64,000 nucleotides of DNA from Bacteroidota bacterium (GTDB lineage Bacteria; Bacteroidota; Bacteroidia; Chitinophagales; BACL12). The notes beneath the pieces were generated by a model. The model was not told the origin of the DNA. It made no database searches and saw only the letters and a list, made by a program, of their open reading frames with translations. The stretch's first letter is position 1, and every line of letters begins with the position of its first letter. This document shows, piece by piece, positions 1-8,909 of the stretch. The translations under genes were made by a program, and so were the position numbers. The stretch covers positions 434,001-498,000 of the forward strand of contig JADJIS010000002.1 of the NCBI GenBank assembly GCA_016706865.1, given 5' to 3'.

Positions 1-729
1 CAGGGTTTTGGAGGATGCGGAATCTTCCCCAAAAAGTGTAAGTCCTCCAATTAAAACATAATCAGCACCATATTTTTTTGCATGGTAGATCATCTCCTCC
101 AGTTTTTCTTCACAGTCGGAAATATATGGTAATACCGGTAAACAATTCAAACCAGTGAGTAAACCGGCCTCTTTTATTTTTTGCATGGTTTCCAGTCTTT
201 TTAGAGGAGGAATTGCACCGGGTTCAAGATGATCGCTGATTTTTTGATCCAAAGTTGATATTGAAAAAGTGACCAATGTTCCGCGATTTAAACTCAATTT
301 CAGGTCGTCAGGAAGAATTGCATTTGTATCAATTTTTTTCAAGATATCAATATCCTTTAAAACAAGATCAGATTTTGTGATAATATGCACAGGAAATTGA
401 TATTTCACAAATAATTCCAGAAACTTTTTTGTCATTCCATATTTAACATCCACCTGCATATATGCATCTGTAGCACTTGATACTACAACAAATGCGTATT
501 GTTGCTTTTTTACACGGAATTGCAATTGTTTCTCCAATATTTCAGGGGCATTTATTTTTACGGAAAGTTTTTCTTCCATATTCTCCCCATACTTACTCCC
601 ACGCACGTAGCAGTAGAGGCAATTCATACTGCAGCCTTCATATGCATTTGCGGTAAATTCGTCTAAAAACCAGCTATCGCGTTTTTTCTTTTTATTGAGA
701 ATGGTTTTTGCTTGAATTTCCTGTATCAC
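1..729 (-). CDS. SPL-family radical SAM protein (partial, C-terminus outside window)
   Basis: The reading frame enters from the left edge and is open for 243 codons. I start it at a GTG at 729 because no ATG lies upstream in frame. About 35 residues in comes the radical SAM cluster motif CSMNCLYC inside AYEGCSMNCLYCYVRG, which binds a [4Fe-4S] cluster and S-adenosylmethionine. The context (AYEGC before the cysteines, Y and R after) is that of the spore photoproduct lyase / SplB-like group, not of typical MoaA-like enzymes. Later blocks such as VSSATDAYMQVD and ITKSDLVLKD fit the barrel of this group. The family includes DNA photoproduct lyases, but most non-spore members have no known substrate, so I do not infer DNA repair. 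The gene is divergent from sucA. Confidence 0.8.
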   Translation of the reverse strand, partial: MIQEIQAKTILNKKKKRDSWFLDEFTANAYEGCSMNCLYCYVRGSKYGENMEEKLSVKINAPEILEKQLQFRVKKQQYAFVVVSSATDAYMQVDVKYGMTKKFLELFVKYQFPVHIITKSDLVLKDIDILKKIDTNAILPDDLKLSLNRGTLVTFSISTLDQKISDHLEPGAIPPLKRLETMQKIKEAGLLTGLNCLPVLPYISDCEEKLEEMIYHAKKYGADYVLIGGLTLFGEDSASSKTL

Positions 730-755
730 AAAACAATATTAAGCAGAAAATCTAA

Positions 756-785
756 TTGTATCCTGCCCAAAACTACCGATATTTG
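756..785 (+). promoter_or_regulatory. Probable Bacteroidota promoter for sucA
   Basis: A TTG at 756-758 is followed after 19 bp by GATATTTG at 778-785, one mismatch from the Bacteroidota -7 consensus TAnnTTTG. The spacing is right for the -33/-7 pair. The sucA start codon is 59 bp downstream. Confidence 0.5.
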
Positions 786-844
786 TACCTTCAAACTAAA
801 CGGGCAGTTTACTTGTTAAAAATCAGGATAAGAAACAAAAAGAA

Positions 845-3574
845 ATGGACAAGTTTTCATACATAGCAAATGCGGAACCTCAATATATAGAGAGTTTATA
901 TCAGAATTATATAGCAGATCCTTCTAAAATTGACTCGGAATGGAAAAAGTTTTTTGAAGGATTTGACTTTGCACAGCAGAATTTTTCTTCCAATGGCCAT
1001 ACTGAAAATATTACAGTATCCAATTTGGCAGCGGAATTAAAAGTGTACAGTGCAATTTTGGCCTATCGGGAAAAGGGCCATTTGATCTCCAAAACAAATC
1101 CGTTAAAACCGCGTAAGGATCGCAATGCACAATTAAATTTGGATCAATTGGGATTTAGTGAAGCTGATCTGAACAAAAAATTTGGTGCTGGTATTTTGGT
1201 TGGATTGGAAAATGCCACATTACAGGAGATCATAACACATCTCGAAAATTGTTATTGCAGAAGTCTTGGATTTGAATATGATTATATTATTGATCCGGTA
1301 GAAAAAAAATGGTTTCAGGATAAAATAGAAATCTCGGGAAAAAATATTTCGTTTCCTGTCGAACAAAAAAAACGTATACTCAAAAAATTAAATGAGACTG
1401 TTGTATTTGAACAATTTCTGGAAAAAAAATACGTAGGTCAAAAACGATTTTCATTGGAGGGGGGAGAAACTACAATTCCGGCCTTAGATGCAATTATTAC
1501 AAAAGGTGCGGCAATGGGAGTGGAGGAATTTGTATTCGGAATGGCGCATCGCGGAAGATTAAATGTGTTGGCTAATATTCTCGGAAAAACCTACGAGCAA
1601 ATATTTAATGAATTTGAAGGAACCTCCATTCCTGATACTACCATGGGTGATGGCGATGTGAAATATCATCTTGGATATTCATCGCAGGTGGAAACAAGTT
1701 CAGGAAAAGAAGTGCATTTAAAATTAACGCCAAATCCATCGCATTTAGAGGCAGTTAATCCTGTGATGCAGGGATTTGTGAGAGCTAAAACGGATGTTTT
1801 ATACCATGAGGATTGGGATAAAATAATGCCGATAACAATTCACGGTGATGCTGCTATTGCCGGACAAGGAGTTGTTTACGAAGTTTTGCAAATGAGCAAT
1901 TTGAAAGGTTACAGAGTTGGAGGTACTTTACATTTTGTAATTAATAATCAGATAGGATTTACTACTGATTTTGATGATGCACGCACAAGTAATTATTGTA
2001 CAAGTTATGCTGCAACAATTCAAGCGCCTGTAATTCATGTGAATGGCGATGATGCAGAGGCAGTGGTATTTGCCTGTGAATTAGCAGTGGAATATCGTCA
2101 GGAATTTAATAAGGATATTTTTATTGATATGTTGTGTTACAGAAAACACGGACATAACGAAGGGGATGATCCGAAATACACTCAGCCTGCTTTATATAAA
2201 TTAATTGAAAATAAATTAAATCCGCGTGAAATTTATGTGCAGAAATTATTAGCGAGTCACGATATTGATAAACAACTCGCAACAGAAATGGAAAAAGATT
2301 TCTGGAATGAATTACAAAGCAGATTAGATCTCACTAAACAAAAACCACTTAAGTATCAATATCAGGCTCCGGAAGAAGCGTGGAGAAAACTGAAAAAAAT
2401 AATTGACATTGCCGTAGACTTTAGCAATACACCGGAAACAAAAGTTGACAAAGAAAAAATTAAACAGGTTACGGATAACATGTTTAAAGTGCCTGAAGGT
2501 TTTGTGAAATTGAAAAAAATTGAAAAGTTATTTGAAGCGAATAAAAAACTTTTATCAGAAAATAAAATTGACTGGGCATTAGCTGAATTGCTTGCTTACG
2601 GAACTATTTTATTAGATGGACAAGATGTTCGCATGAGCGGACAAGATGTAAGAAGAGGAACTTTTAGTCACCGTCATGCAGTATTGCGTGAAGAAAATAC
2701 GAATGAAGAATATATTCGTTTAAATCACCTCGACGAAAAACAAGGTAAATTTAGAATTTATAATTCTTTATTGAGCGAATTTGGAGTATTGGGATTTGAA
2801 TTTGGATACAGTCTTGCATGTCCCGACCCATTGGTAATATGGGAAGCACAATTCGGCGATTTTAATAATGGCGCACAAACAATAATCGATCAGTTTATAT
2901 CAGCAAGTGTGAGCAAATGGCAGCGTATGAGCGGACTGGTTATGTTATTGCCTCATGGATATGAAGGTCAGGGTCCGGAGCACTCCAGTGCGCGTTTGGA
3001 GCGATTTTTACAATTATGTGCCGAAGGAAATTTAATTGTTGCCAATATTACTACTCCTGCAAATTTTTTCCATGTATTAAGAAGACAACTTGCCTTTGAT
3101 TTTCGCAGACCTCTGATCATTATGAGTCCGAAAAGTTTGTTGCGTCACCCCTTGGTGCAATCTCCACTAACTGAATTATCGGAAGGTAAATTTGAACCGC
3201 TGATAGGAGATACGTATGCTGATAAGAAAAAGGTAAAACGCGTTATTTTATGCAGTGGAAAAGTATATTATGATCTGTTTGAATATCAACAAAAAAATGA
3301 AAGAAAGGATATTGCAATTTTACGAGTGGAACAATTATATCCTTTTCCGATGACAAGATTAAAAGAAGAATTAAATAAATATCCTGATGCAGAATTAATG
3401 TGGACGCAGGAAGAACCAAGAAATATGGGTGCATGGTTTTATATTTGGAATTTGATGGGAACTATGATAAAACAAAAGGTGAGCAGAAAATCAAGTGCAT
3501 CACCGGCAACGGGATTTGCAAAGATTCATGCTCAGGAGCAAGCGGATATTGTGGAGCAGAGTTTTAAGTTGTGA
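845..3574 (+). CDS. sucA: 2-oxoglutarate dehydrogenase E1 component
   Basis: Thiamine-diphosphate enzyme that decarboxylates 2-oxoglutarate and passes the succinyl group to the E2 lipoyl domain in the TCA cycle (cytoplasm). At 909 residues it has full family length. The N-terminus has the E2-interacting start (YIESLYQNYIADP). Characteristic blocks include GMAHRGRLNVLANILGK, HGDAAIAGQGVVYE, the ThDP/Mg region around NNQIGFTT, and the transketolase-like C-terminal half with LLPHGYEGQGPEHSSARLER and EEPRNMGAW. The ATG at 845 is the only reasonable start. sucB follows after 76 bp, so the two are probably co-transcribed. E3 is not in the window. Nothing is missing or unusual. Confidence 0.97.
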   Translation: MDKFSYIANAEPQYIESLYQNYIADPSKIDSEWKKFFEGFDFAQQNFSSNGHTENITVSNLAAELKVYSAILAYREKGHLISKTNPLKPRKDRNAQLNLDQLGFSEADLNKKFGAGILVGLENATLQEIITHLENCYCRSLGFEYDYIIDPVEKKWFQDKIEISGKNISFPVEQKKRILKKLNETVVFEQFLEKKYVGQKRFSLEGGETTIPALDAIITKGAAMGVEEFVFGMAHRGRLNVLANILGKTYEQIFNEFEGTSIPDTTMGDGDVKYHLGYSSQVETSSGKEVHLKLTPNPSHLEAVNPVMQGFVRAKTDVLYHEDWDKIMPITIHGDAAIAGQGVVYEVLQMSNLKGYRVGGTLHFVINNQIGFTTDFDDARTSNYCTSYAATIQAPVIHVNGDDAEAVVFACELAVEYRQEFNKDIFIDMLCYRKHGHNEGDDPKYTQPALYKLIENKLNPREIYVQKLLASHDIDKQLATEMEKDFWNELQSRLDLTKQKPLKYQYQAPEEAWRKLKKIIDIAVDFSNTPETKVDKEKIKQVTDNMFKVPEGFVKLKKIEKLFEANKKLLSENKIDWALAELLAYGTILLDGQDVRMSGQDVRRGTFSHRHAVLREENTNEEYIRLNHLDEKQGKFRIYNSLLSEFGVLGFEFGYSLACPDPLVIWEAQFGDFNNGAQTIIDQFISASVSKWQRMSGLVMLLPHGYEGQGPEHSSARLERFLQLCAEGNLIVANITTPANFFHVLRRQLAFDFRRPLIIMSPKSLLRHPLVQSPLTELSEGKFEPLIGDTYADKKKVKRVILCSGKVYYDLFEYQQKNERKDIAILRVEQLYPFPMTRLKEELNKYPDAELMWTQEEPRNMGAWFYIWNLMGTMIKQKVSRKSSASPATGFAKIHAQEQADIVEQSFKL

Positions 3575-3650
3575 GTAGTCGGTTTCATTGGGCGAAGTAG
3601 GAAGCCGGCTGTTCTCTAATTACTAAATACTATATACTAAATACTTTTTT

Positions 3651-4919
3651 ATGATACTTGAATTAAAAGTACCTACAATTGGAGAATCAATTAATGAAGT
3701 AACACTTTCAAAATGGCTTGTAGCTGATGGTGATATTGTTACTATAGATCAATCACTATGTGAATTTGAAAGTGATAAGGCCACACTGGAATTTCCAGCT
3801 GAGAAAGCCGGTAAAATAAAATTACTCGTAAAAGAAGAAACCGAATTAAAAATAGGAGATGTAATTGCTACCTTGGATACAGATGCTGTGCCCGCAGCAA
3901 CAGGTGAAGCAAAAAAGGAAGAAAAAGTTACGAAAGAAGAAGTAGTAGAAAAGAAAGAAGAGAAGGAAGAAAAGGTTGTTGAGAAAGTAAAGGAAGAAAA
4001 GAAAATTCCGGTAGAGGAACACGCGCCGGCTATATCACCTTTGGCATCTACAATTGCTAAAGAAAATAAAGTTGATATTCAAAAATTATCAGGTACCGGA
4101 AGTGGAGGAAGAATTACGAAGGAAGATGTTTTAAATTATATTAAAAGTGGAACTGATGGGAAAGAAATTGTTAAAAGTTTGCGAAAAAATTTGCGCACCC
4201 AGCATGAAGAAAAAGTTTCTAAACTTCGTAAAACAATTGCAAAACGATTAGTTGGTGTTAAAAACGAAACTGCCATGCTCACCACTTTTAATGAAGTGGA
4301 TATGAGCGCAATTATGGCAATTCGGGAAAAACACAAAGCTAATTTCGAAAAGAAATTTGGTGTCGGTTTGGGGTTCATGTCCTTCTTTGTAAAAGCATGT
4401 TGCAATGCATTACAGGAATTTCCAAGCGTAAATGCCTATTTTAATGAGGATACCATGATATTTAATGATTATTGTGATATTTCTATAGCGGTTTCTACTC
4501 CAAAGGGTTTAGTTGTTCCGGTAGTGCGCAACGCCGAAAGTATGAGTATGGCCGAAGTAGAATTAACAATTAAATCATTGGCAGTTAAGGGAAGAGATGG
4601 AACTTTGAGCCTGGAAGAAATGCAGGGTGGAACGTTTACGATCACAAACGGAGGAGTATTCGGATCATTAATGAGCACACCAATAATTAATGCACCACAA
4701 AGTGCGATTTTGGGAATGCATAAAATTCAGGAACGACCCATTGCTTTAAACGGACAAGTTATAATAAGACCTATGATGTATCTTGCATTGAGTTATGATC
4801 ACAGAATTATTGATGGAAAAGAATCGGTAAGTTTTCTGGTGCGGGTGAAAGAACAATTAGAAAAACCGGAAAATTTATTATTTGGTTTCGATAATATTGA
4901 ATTGTTGCTGGAGTTATAA
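3651..4919 (+). CDS. sucB: Dihydrolipoyllysine-residue succinyltransferase (2-oxoglutarate dehydrogenase E2)
   Basis: Transfers the succinyl group from E1 to CoA through a swinging lipoyl arm; core of the 2-oxoglutarate dehydrogenase complex. An N-terminal lipoyl domain (residues 1-75) carries the lipoylated lysine K43 in ESDKATLEFPAE. A Lys/Glu-rich linker (about residues 85-125) replaces the usual Ala/Pro linker. The peripheral subunit-binding domain follows (ISPLASTIAKENKVD, about 128-165), then the catalytic domain ending in SYDHRIIDG with active-site H384 and D388. Length (422 aa) is normal. Succinyl rather than acetyl specificity is inferred from linkage to sucA. The 76-bp gap to sucA holds a short run of the word tactaaa/tactata. 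Confidence 0.96.
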   Translation: MILELKVPTIGESINEVTLSKWLVADGDIVTIDQSLCEFESDKATLEFPAEKAGKIKLLVKEETELKIGDVIATLDTDAVPAATGEAKKEEKVTKEEVVEKKEEKEEKVVEKVKEEKKIPVEEHAPAISPLASTIAKENKVDIQKLSGTGSGGRITKEDVLNYIKSGTDGKEIVKSLRKNLRTQHEEKVSKLRKTIAKRLVGVKNETAMLTTFNEVDMSAIMAIREKHKANFEKKFGVGLGFMSFFVKACCNALQEFPSVNAYFNEDTMIFNDYCDISIAVSTPKGLVVPVVRNAESMSMAEVELTIKSLAVKGRDGTLSLEEMQGGTFTITNGGVFGSLMSTPIINAPQSAILGMHKIQERPIALNGQVIIRPMMYLALSYDHRIIDGKESVSFLVRVKEQLEKPENLLFGFDNIELLLEL

Positions 4920-4954
4920 AAGTACTGTCTAGTGTTACAAATAAATTATTGATC

Positions 4955-5989
4955 ATGAAATTTTATATCCTATTATTATTGCCCGTACTCGCAAGTTTAC
5001 AGTGTGCATCACAAAACCAGAATGAGAAGGCAATGAGTTATGGAGTGATGTTTTACAATCTCGAAAATTTATATGATACAATAAATGATCCCAAGGTTGA
5101 TGATGAAACTTTTCTTCCCGGTGCTGACAGAAAATGGAATGATGAAAAGTATAAAAAGAAATTAAAACAACTTTCTAAAGTGATAGCAACAGGAGCCGAT
5201 GAAATGCCTGTGTTGGTTGGACTTTGTGAAGTAGAAAATTTAATGGTAGTAAATGATCTTGCGGCAACACTTAATTTATCTGCCGCAAATTATTCGGTAG
5301 TGCATTTCGATTCGCCTGATGAAAGGGGAATTGATGTTGCTTTATTGTATAATAAAAATGTTTTTACTCCATTAAATAAAACTCCAATTCATGTAACAAT
5401 TCCTGGTGATTCTGTGGACTACACGAGAGATATTTTATATGTTTCAGGTACTATAAATATAAATGGTGAAAAAGAGGATCTCCATATTTTTGTTAATCAT
5501 TGGCCGAGTCGATCAGAAGGTGAGGAAGTGTCTGCGCCAAAGAGAGCTGCAGCTGCACAAACTTTAAAACATGTGATCGATTCTCTAAATAATAAATTTA
5601 CCGATCCTAATATAATAATTATGGGAGATTTTAATGATACTCCTTTTGATATCAGTATTCAAAAAATATTAATGGCGCAGGAAGCCGGTGCAAGTTATGC
5701 TGATGAAAGCCTTGTTAATATGATGAGTGAAAAACAAAAAGCAGGTGAAGGAACCTATAATTTTAAAGGAAACTGGCAAATACTGGATCAGATAATTGTT
5801 TCGGAAAGTTTATTAAATAAAACTTCCATTGATGCAAATATTAATACTGTGAAGATCGTAAAGCAGGATTGGATGTTATTTCACCACGATAAATACGGAG
5901 ATTCACCCGACAGAACTTATAGCGGAATTAAATATATAGGAGGATATTCTGATCACCTACCTGTTTATATAGAATTAATTAGTTTTTAA
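4955..5989 (+). CDS. Exported endonuclease/exonuclease/phosphatase family protein
   Basis: The DNase I-like phosphodiesterase fold is shown by its usual motif series: LCEVEN (metal-binding Glu), VNHWPSRSEG (catalytic His region), MGDFNDTP (Asp and Asn) and GYSDHLPVYIEL (C-terminal Asp-His pair). The first residues (MKFYILLLLPVLASLQCASQ) form a signal peptide, possibly a lipoprotein one ending at C17, although Q before the Cys is unusual. I start at ATG 4955 rather than the in-frame TTG six bases upstream because this gives a clean signal peptide. The substrate (nucleic acid or phospholipid headgroup) cannot be told. Its last 11 bp overlap the convergent mevalonate kinase gene. Confidence 0.88.
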   Translation: MKFYILLLLPVLASLQCASQNQNEKAMSYGVMFYNLENLYDTINDPKVDDETFLPGADRKWNDEKYKKKLKQLSKVIATGADEMPVLVGLCEVENLMVVNDLAATLNLSAANYSVVHFDSPDERGIDVALLYNKNVFTPLNKTPIHVTIPGDSVDYTRDILYVSGTININGEKEDLHIFVNHWPSRSEGEEVSAPKRAAAAQTLKHVIDSLNNKFTDPNIIIMGDFNDTPFDISIQKILMAQEAGASYADESLVNMMSEKQKAGEGTYNFKGNWQILDQIIVSESLLNKTSIDANINTVKIVKQDWMLFHHDKYGDSPDRTYSGIKYIGGYSDHLPVYIELISF

Positions 5990-6827
5990 AACAAAGTACA
6001 TAACCACCACCACCGGCGCCACATAATTTATATATCTCTTTTCCGGACTGCAATCCTGCCTGCCATTGGTGCTGCACTGAATCAGGAATGGCAAATGAAA
6101 AATGTTGCAATTGGAATGCGGAGAGTGCGGCTAGGTCTAAATAAAATCCTTCTTTATCGTTTTCTAATAATTTCTCAATCACAGATGCTACCAACGGTAA
6201 ATATTCTTCATTTATCAACGTGCTGAAATCTTCACTCTGCATTTTATTAATAAATATTTCAATTTGGGTTGATGCTTTTCTTTCTAAGCCTGTGTTGAAT
6301 AAACTAATATTGAGATCTTTTAATAAATGAATTTCTTCATTTACCGCTCTTGGTTCACCTCCATGCAAAAGATGAATAGGTTTGTTTAATAATATTACTA
6401 GTGGGTCGAGTCCGGAACTGGTTTCATGAAAATAATTCTCCATTTCCCCGAGTTCTTTTTTTAAAGTTTTTAGATCGGAGGCATATTCGGTTTTAATTGC
6501 CTGATTATTATATTTATCATACACAGCCGCAACAACAGAACCGGAACTTCCTAATCCCATTCCAATAGGAATATCGGATCTTAAATAATAATTGTTTTGT
6601 AGATCCTCTATAAACTTTTCGAGGTCGAGAATTGTATTAAATTTTTCAGATGTTTTCAGGAATTTATAGAATGGTCGCAGATCATGTATAATATCAATGG
6701 GAGAATCTGCCTGTCGCCATGCAGAACTATATTTTGGATAGGGAATTGCAAATCCTTCTCCACCTACCAACACGGCATATTCGCCGAACAATAATAATTT
6801 GGAAGGATAGGTTTGAGGCATTTTCAA
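5979..6827 (-). CDS. Mevalonate kinase-like GHMP kinase
   Basis: Probable ATP-dependent kinase for mevalonate in the cytoplasmic mevalonate pathway. The GHMP fold shows as an N-terminal strand SKLLLFGEYAVLVGGEGFA, the phosphate-binding glycine motif IPIGMGLGSSGSVVAA, and the block MENYFHETSSGLDPLVIL that holds the catalytic Asp in mevalonate kinases. The third GHMP motif is near the C-terminus (KLCGAGGGGYVLCF). It is 282 residues, slightly short for the family. It is the last gene of the five-gene minus-strand operon, 29 bp after mvaD. ATG codons at 6827 and 6821 are both possible starts. Assignment as mevalonate kinase rests on the motifs and on the operon. Confidence 0.85.
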   Translation of the reverse strand: MKMPQTYPSKLLLFGEYAVLVGGEGFAIPYPKYSSAWRQADSPIDIIHDLRPFYKFLKTSEKFNTILDLEKFIEDLQNNYYLRSDIPIGMGLGSSGSVVAAVYDKYNNQAIKTEYASDLKTLKKELGEMENYFHETSSGLDPLVILLNKPIHLLHGGEPRAVNEEIHLLKDLNISLFNTGLERKASTQIEIFINKMQSEDFSTLINEEYLPLVASVIEKLLENDKEGFYLDLAALSAFQLQHFSFAIPDSVQHQWQAGLQSGKEIYKLCGAGGGGYVLCFKN

Positions 6828-6856
6828 TTTTCTATTTATTAATTTGGTAATGGAGA

Positions 6857-7897
6857 CTAATCATTCATTATTTGCGAAGGGCCTTTTCCCATATGATCGT
6901 AGATCACTTTCTTTTTTATACAAAATGGCAACAACTCACTTTGAATAAAATTGCGCACTTTTGTTTTTTCAGAATGTGGATATAAAACATGAACATTGGG
7001 ACCTGCATCTAAAGTAAAACAAACAGGAATTTTAGTTTCTGCTCTGAAATTTCTTATTCGTTCAATAATTTCTAAGGTATTCGGTTTCATTAAAATAAAG
7101 GAATGCGTACTTGTCATCATTAATGCATGTAATTCCAATGCCTCTGTTTCCACGATCTGACAAAATAATCCCCAATCACCGGTGTTTAATGCATTTAACA
7201 GAAGTTTAAATCTATTATTGGCATTTACATATCGTTGTTTCGCCATAGGGTGATCGTTCATCAAAGCATGTCCTGCTCTGCTGCTCACCGATTTTTCACT
7301 TTCATTTACAATTAAAATAGAATCCTCCATATCAGAAAAATCATTATGGTAATTAATTGGAAATGGAATTGCATATTTATCAGAACTACCCGGAACAGTA
7401 GTTGTTTTTCCCCATACAGAAAATTCGGGATAGATACTGCGCGATGCACTTCCACTTCCTAATCTGGCGAATCCTGATGCCTGTTGTAAAAATGTATCAT
7501 AATTATACATTTTCTTTTCTGTAGTTGCCTTTAACGACATTAAACACAATGCCATTGCACTCATGGAGGATGCGCTGCTTGCAATTCCTGCAGAGTGAGG
7601 AAAGGAATTTTCTGAATCTACAATTATACGTTGTTCACTTAAAAAATTGAAGTCTTTTTGAATCCCTGTTAAATAGGTTAAAATTTTAGCAGAAAAAGCG
7701 GGATTCTTTTTTCCTTCAAAAGAAAAATCCAGATCAATAGGTTTTTTGCTTCGTTTTTTTTTGAGTGATATGGAGGTTGTTGTACTAGCATCACTTAAGG
7801 TAAGTGAAAGAGAAGGATTGTTTGGTAATTGTTCTCCGTGTTTCCCCCAATATTTAATGAGTGCTATATTTGAAGGACTTTTCCAGGTAATATTCAT
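6857..7897 (-). CDS. mvaD: Diphosphomevalonate decarboxylase
   Basis: Converts mevalonate 5-diphosphate plus ATP to isopentenyl diphosphate, ADP, phosphate and CO2. The N-terminus SPSNIALIKYWGKHGEQLP is close to diagnostic for the enzyme. The glycine/serine loop is FPHSAGIASSASSMSA, followed by ARLGSGSASRSIYPEF, and a late block FTLDAGPNVHVLYP carries the conserved Asp. The length of 346 aa is normal. It sits 50 bp after the GYDIA kinase gene and 29 bp before the mevalonate kinase gene. A perfect -7 element (minus strand TAAATTTG, 7903-7910) ends five bases before the ATG, so an internal, possibly leaderless, transcript is likely in addition to read-through. Confidence 0.95.
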   Translation of the reverse strand: MNITWKSPSNIALIKYWGKHGEQLPNNPSLSLTLSDASTTTSISLKKKRSKKPIDLDFSFEGKKNPAFSAKILTYLTGIQKDFNFLSEQRIIVDSENSFPHSAGIASSASSMSAMALCLMSLKATTEKKMYNYDTFLQQASGFARLGSGSASRSIYPEFSVWGKTTTVPGSSDKYAIPFPINYHNDFSDMEDSILIVNESEKSVSSRAGHALMNDHPMAKQRYVNANNRFKLLLNALNTGDWGLFCQIVETEALELHALMMTSTHSFILMKPNTLEIIERIRNFRAETKIPVCFTLDAGPNVHVLYPHSEKTKVRNFIQSELLPFCIKKKVIYDHMGKGPSQIMND

Positions 7898-7902
7898 ACT
7901 TA

Positions 7903-7910
7903 CAAATTTA
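7903..7910 (-). promoter_or_regulatory. -7 promoter element abutting mvaD start
   Basis: Minus-strand TAAATTTG matches TAnnTTTG exactly and is separated from the mvaD ATG by only five bases. A transcript from here would start at or next to the start codon. No convincing TTG lies 19-21 bp upstream. Confidence 0.45.
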
Positions 7911-7947
7911 GATGCATAATATCAAAACTCTGAATAATGAAAGCGGA

Positions 7948-8883
7948 TTATAAAACCATTTCATGATAGGGAATAATGGTATTATATTGTTTTTTTTCAA
8001 AATAATCTCTTACCTCCACTTCTTCCATGCTGCTTGCCACCAAAACAAAATCTCCTCCCCAGGCACCAAGTGATTTAACTGTTCCTGTAAAATCAGGAAA
8101 TAATTTAGTTTTCACCATTTCTTCCTGTAATACAAATTGCATCAATTCTTCATGTTCATCCAATAATTGTTTAAAATCATGAAAGTCGTCGCAAAAAAGT
8201 AATGCTTCAGTAATTTCGGAAATGATCTCAATCTCCTCAGTAAATTTAGATGTGTTATTATTGAAATTAATTACTTCCGTTTTAGAATCTTGTTTTTTAT
8301 TAAGATGAACAAAAAATATTTTTTCCGGACTTGGAGGCATAAAATGTACAGTATCATTCACAGGTCCTTCTTCATCAATTCTAAAGAGAACAGGTTTTTT
8401 TGCATTGGCACAGGCAATATCATAACCGCTGCCACTAAAAATAATTTTATTAAGCGCAAATGCATCAACTCCTGCATACTTTGCAATATTATTAATAACG
8501 GTGGAACTACTTCCTAAACCGGAGTGCCTGTCGAATTCCAAATAATTTGTAAGATGTGTGGATCCGTTATTTTTCAGAAATTCCGGATTTAATTTGCGAA
8601 TAGCAATTAATATTTTTTGTAATGTTTCTAAAACCGGAGCTTCAATATTTTTTAATGTTTCTCTGAAAGGGCTGAGATCTTTTTTATTAAATTGAACATC
8701 TATCCAAACATTATTTGCATTGTCGTAACTTTTCCAGAATAAAATATTCTCTTCATTTTCATTTTCTTCTACTTCCATGCGCTGACCTTGTTTTGTAGGA
8801 ACAGCTAATGCCAAAGCACCGCGCAATATTAAATATTCGCCGCTGATTAATAGTTTGCCGTGTGAATAGAAAGTTTTTTTCAC
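7948..8883 (-). CDS. GYDIA-type GHMP kinase, candidate phosphomevalonate kinase
   Basis: GHMP-fold small-molecule kinase. It begins KKTFYSHGKLLISGEYLIL, the strand/loop seen in mevalonate and phosphomevalonate kinases. The phosphate-binding loop is RHSGLGSSSTVINNIAKYAG. The motif SGSGYDIACANAKKPVLF names the GYDIA subgroup common in Bacteroidota, and its Asp aligns with the catalytic Asp of phosphomevalonate kinases (GSGxDxA). No other phosphomevalonate kinase gene is present in this otherwise well-stocked operon, so I infer that this protein phosphorylates mevalonate 5-phosphate. GTG at 8883 and TTG at 8886 are alternative adjacent starts; I chose GTG because it directly precedes KKTFYSHGK. 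It lies 26 bp after the HMG-CoA reductase gene. Confidence 0.85.
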   Translation of the reverse strand: MKKTFYSHGKLLISGEYLILRGALALAVPTKQGQRMEVEENENEENILFWKSYDNANNVWIDVQFNKKDLSPFRETLKNIEAPVLETLQKILIAIRKLNPEFLKNNGSTHLTNYLEFDRHSGLGSSSTVINNIAKYAGVDAFALNKIIFSGSGYDIACANAKKPVLFRIDEEGPVNDTVHFMPPSPEKIFFVHLNKKQDSKTEVINFNNNTSKFTEEIEIISEITEALLFCDDFHDFKQLLDEHEELMQFVLQEEMVKTKLFPDFTGTVKSLGAWGGDFVLVASSMEEVEVRDYFEKKQYNTIIPYHEMVL

Positions 8884-8909
8884 CAAGATTTATTAATAGT
8901 AAGTAAAAT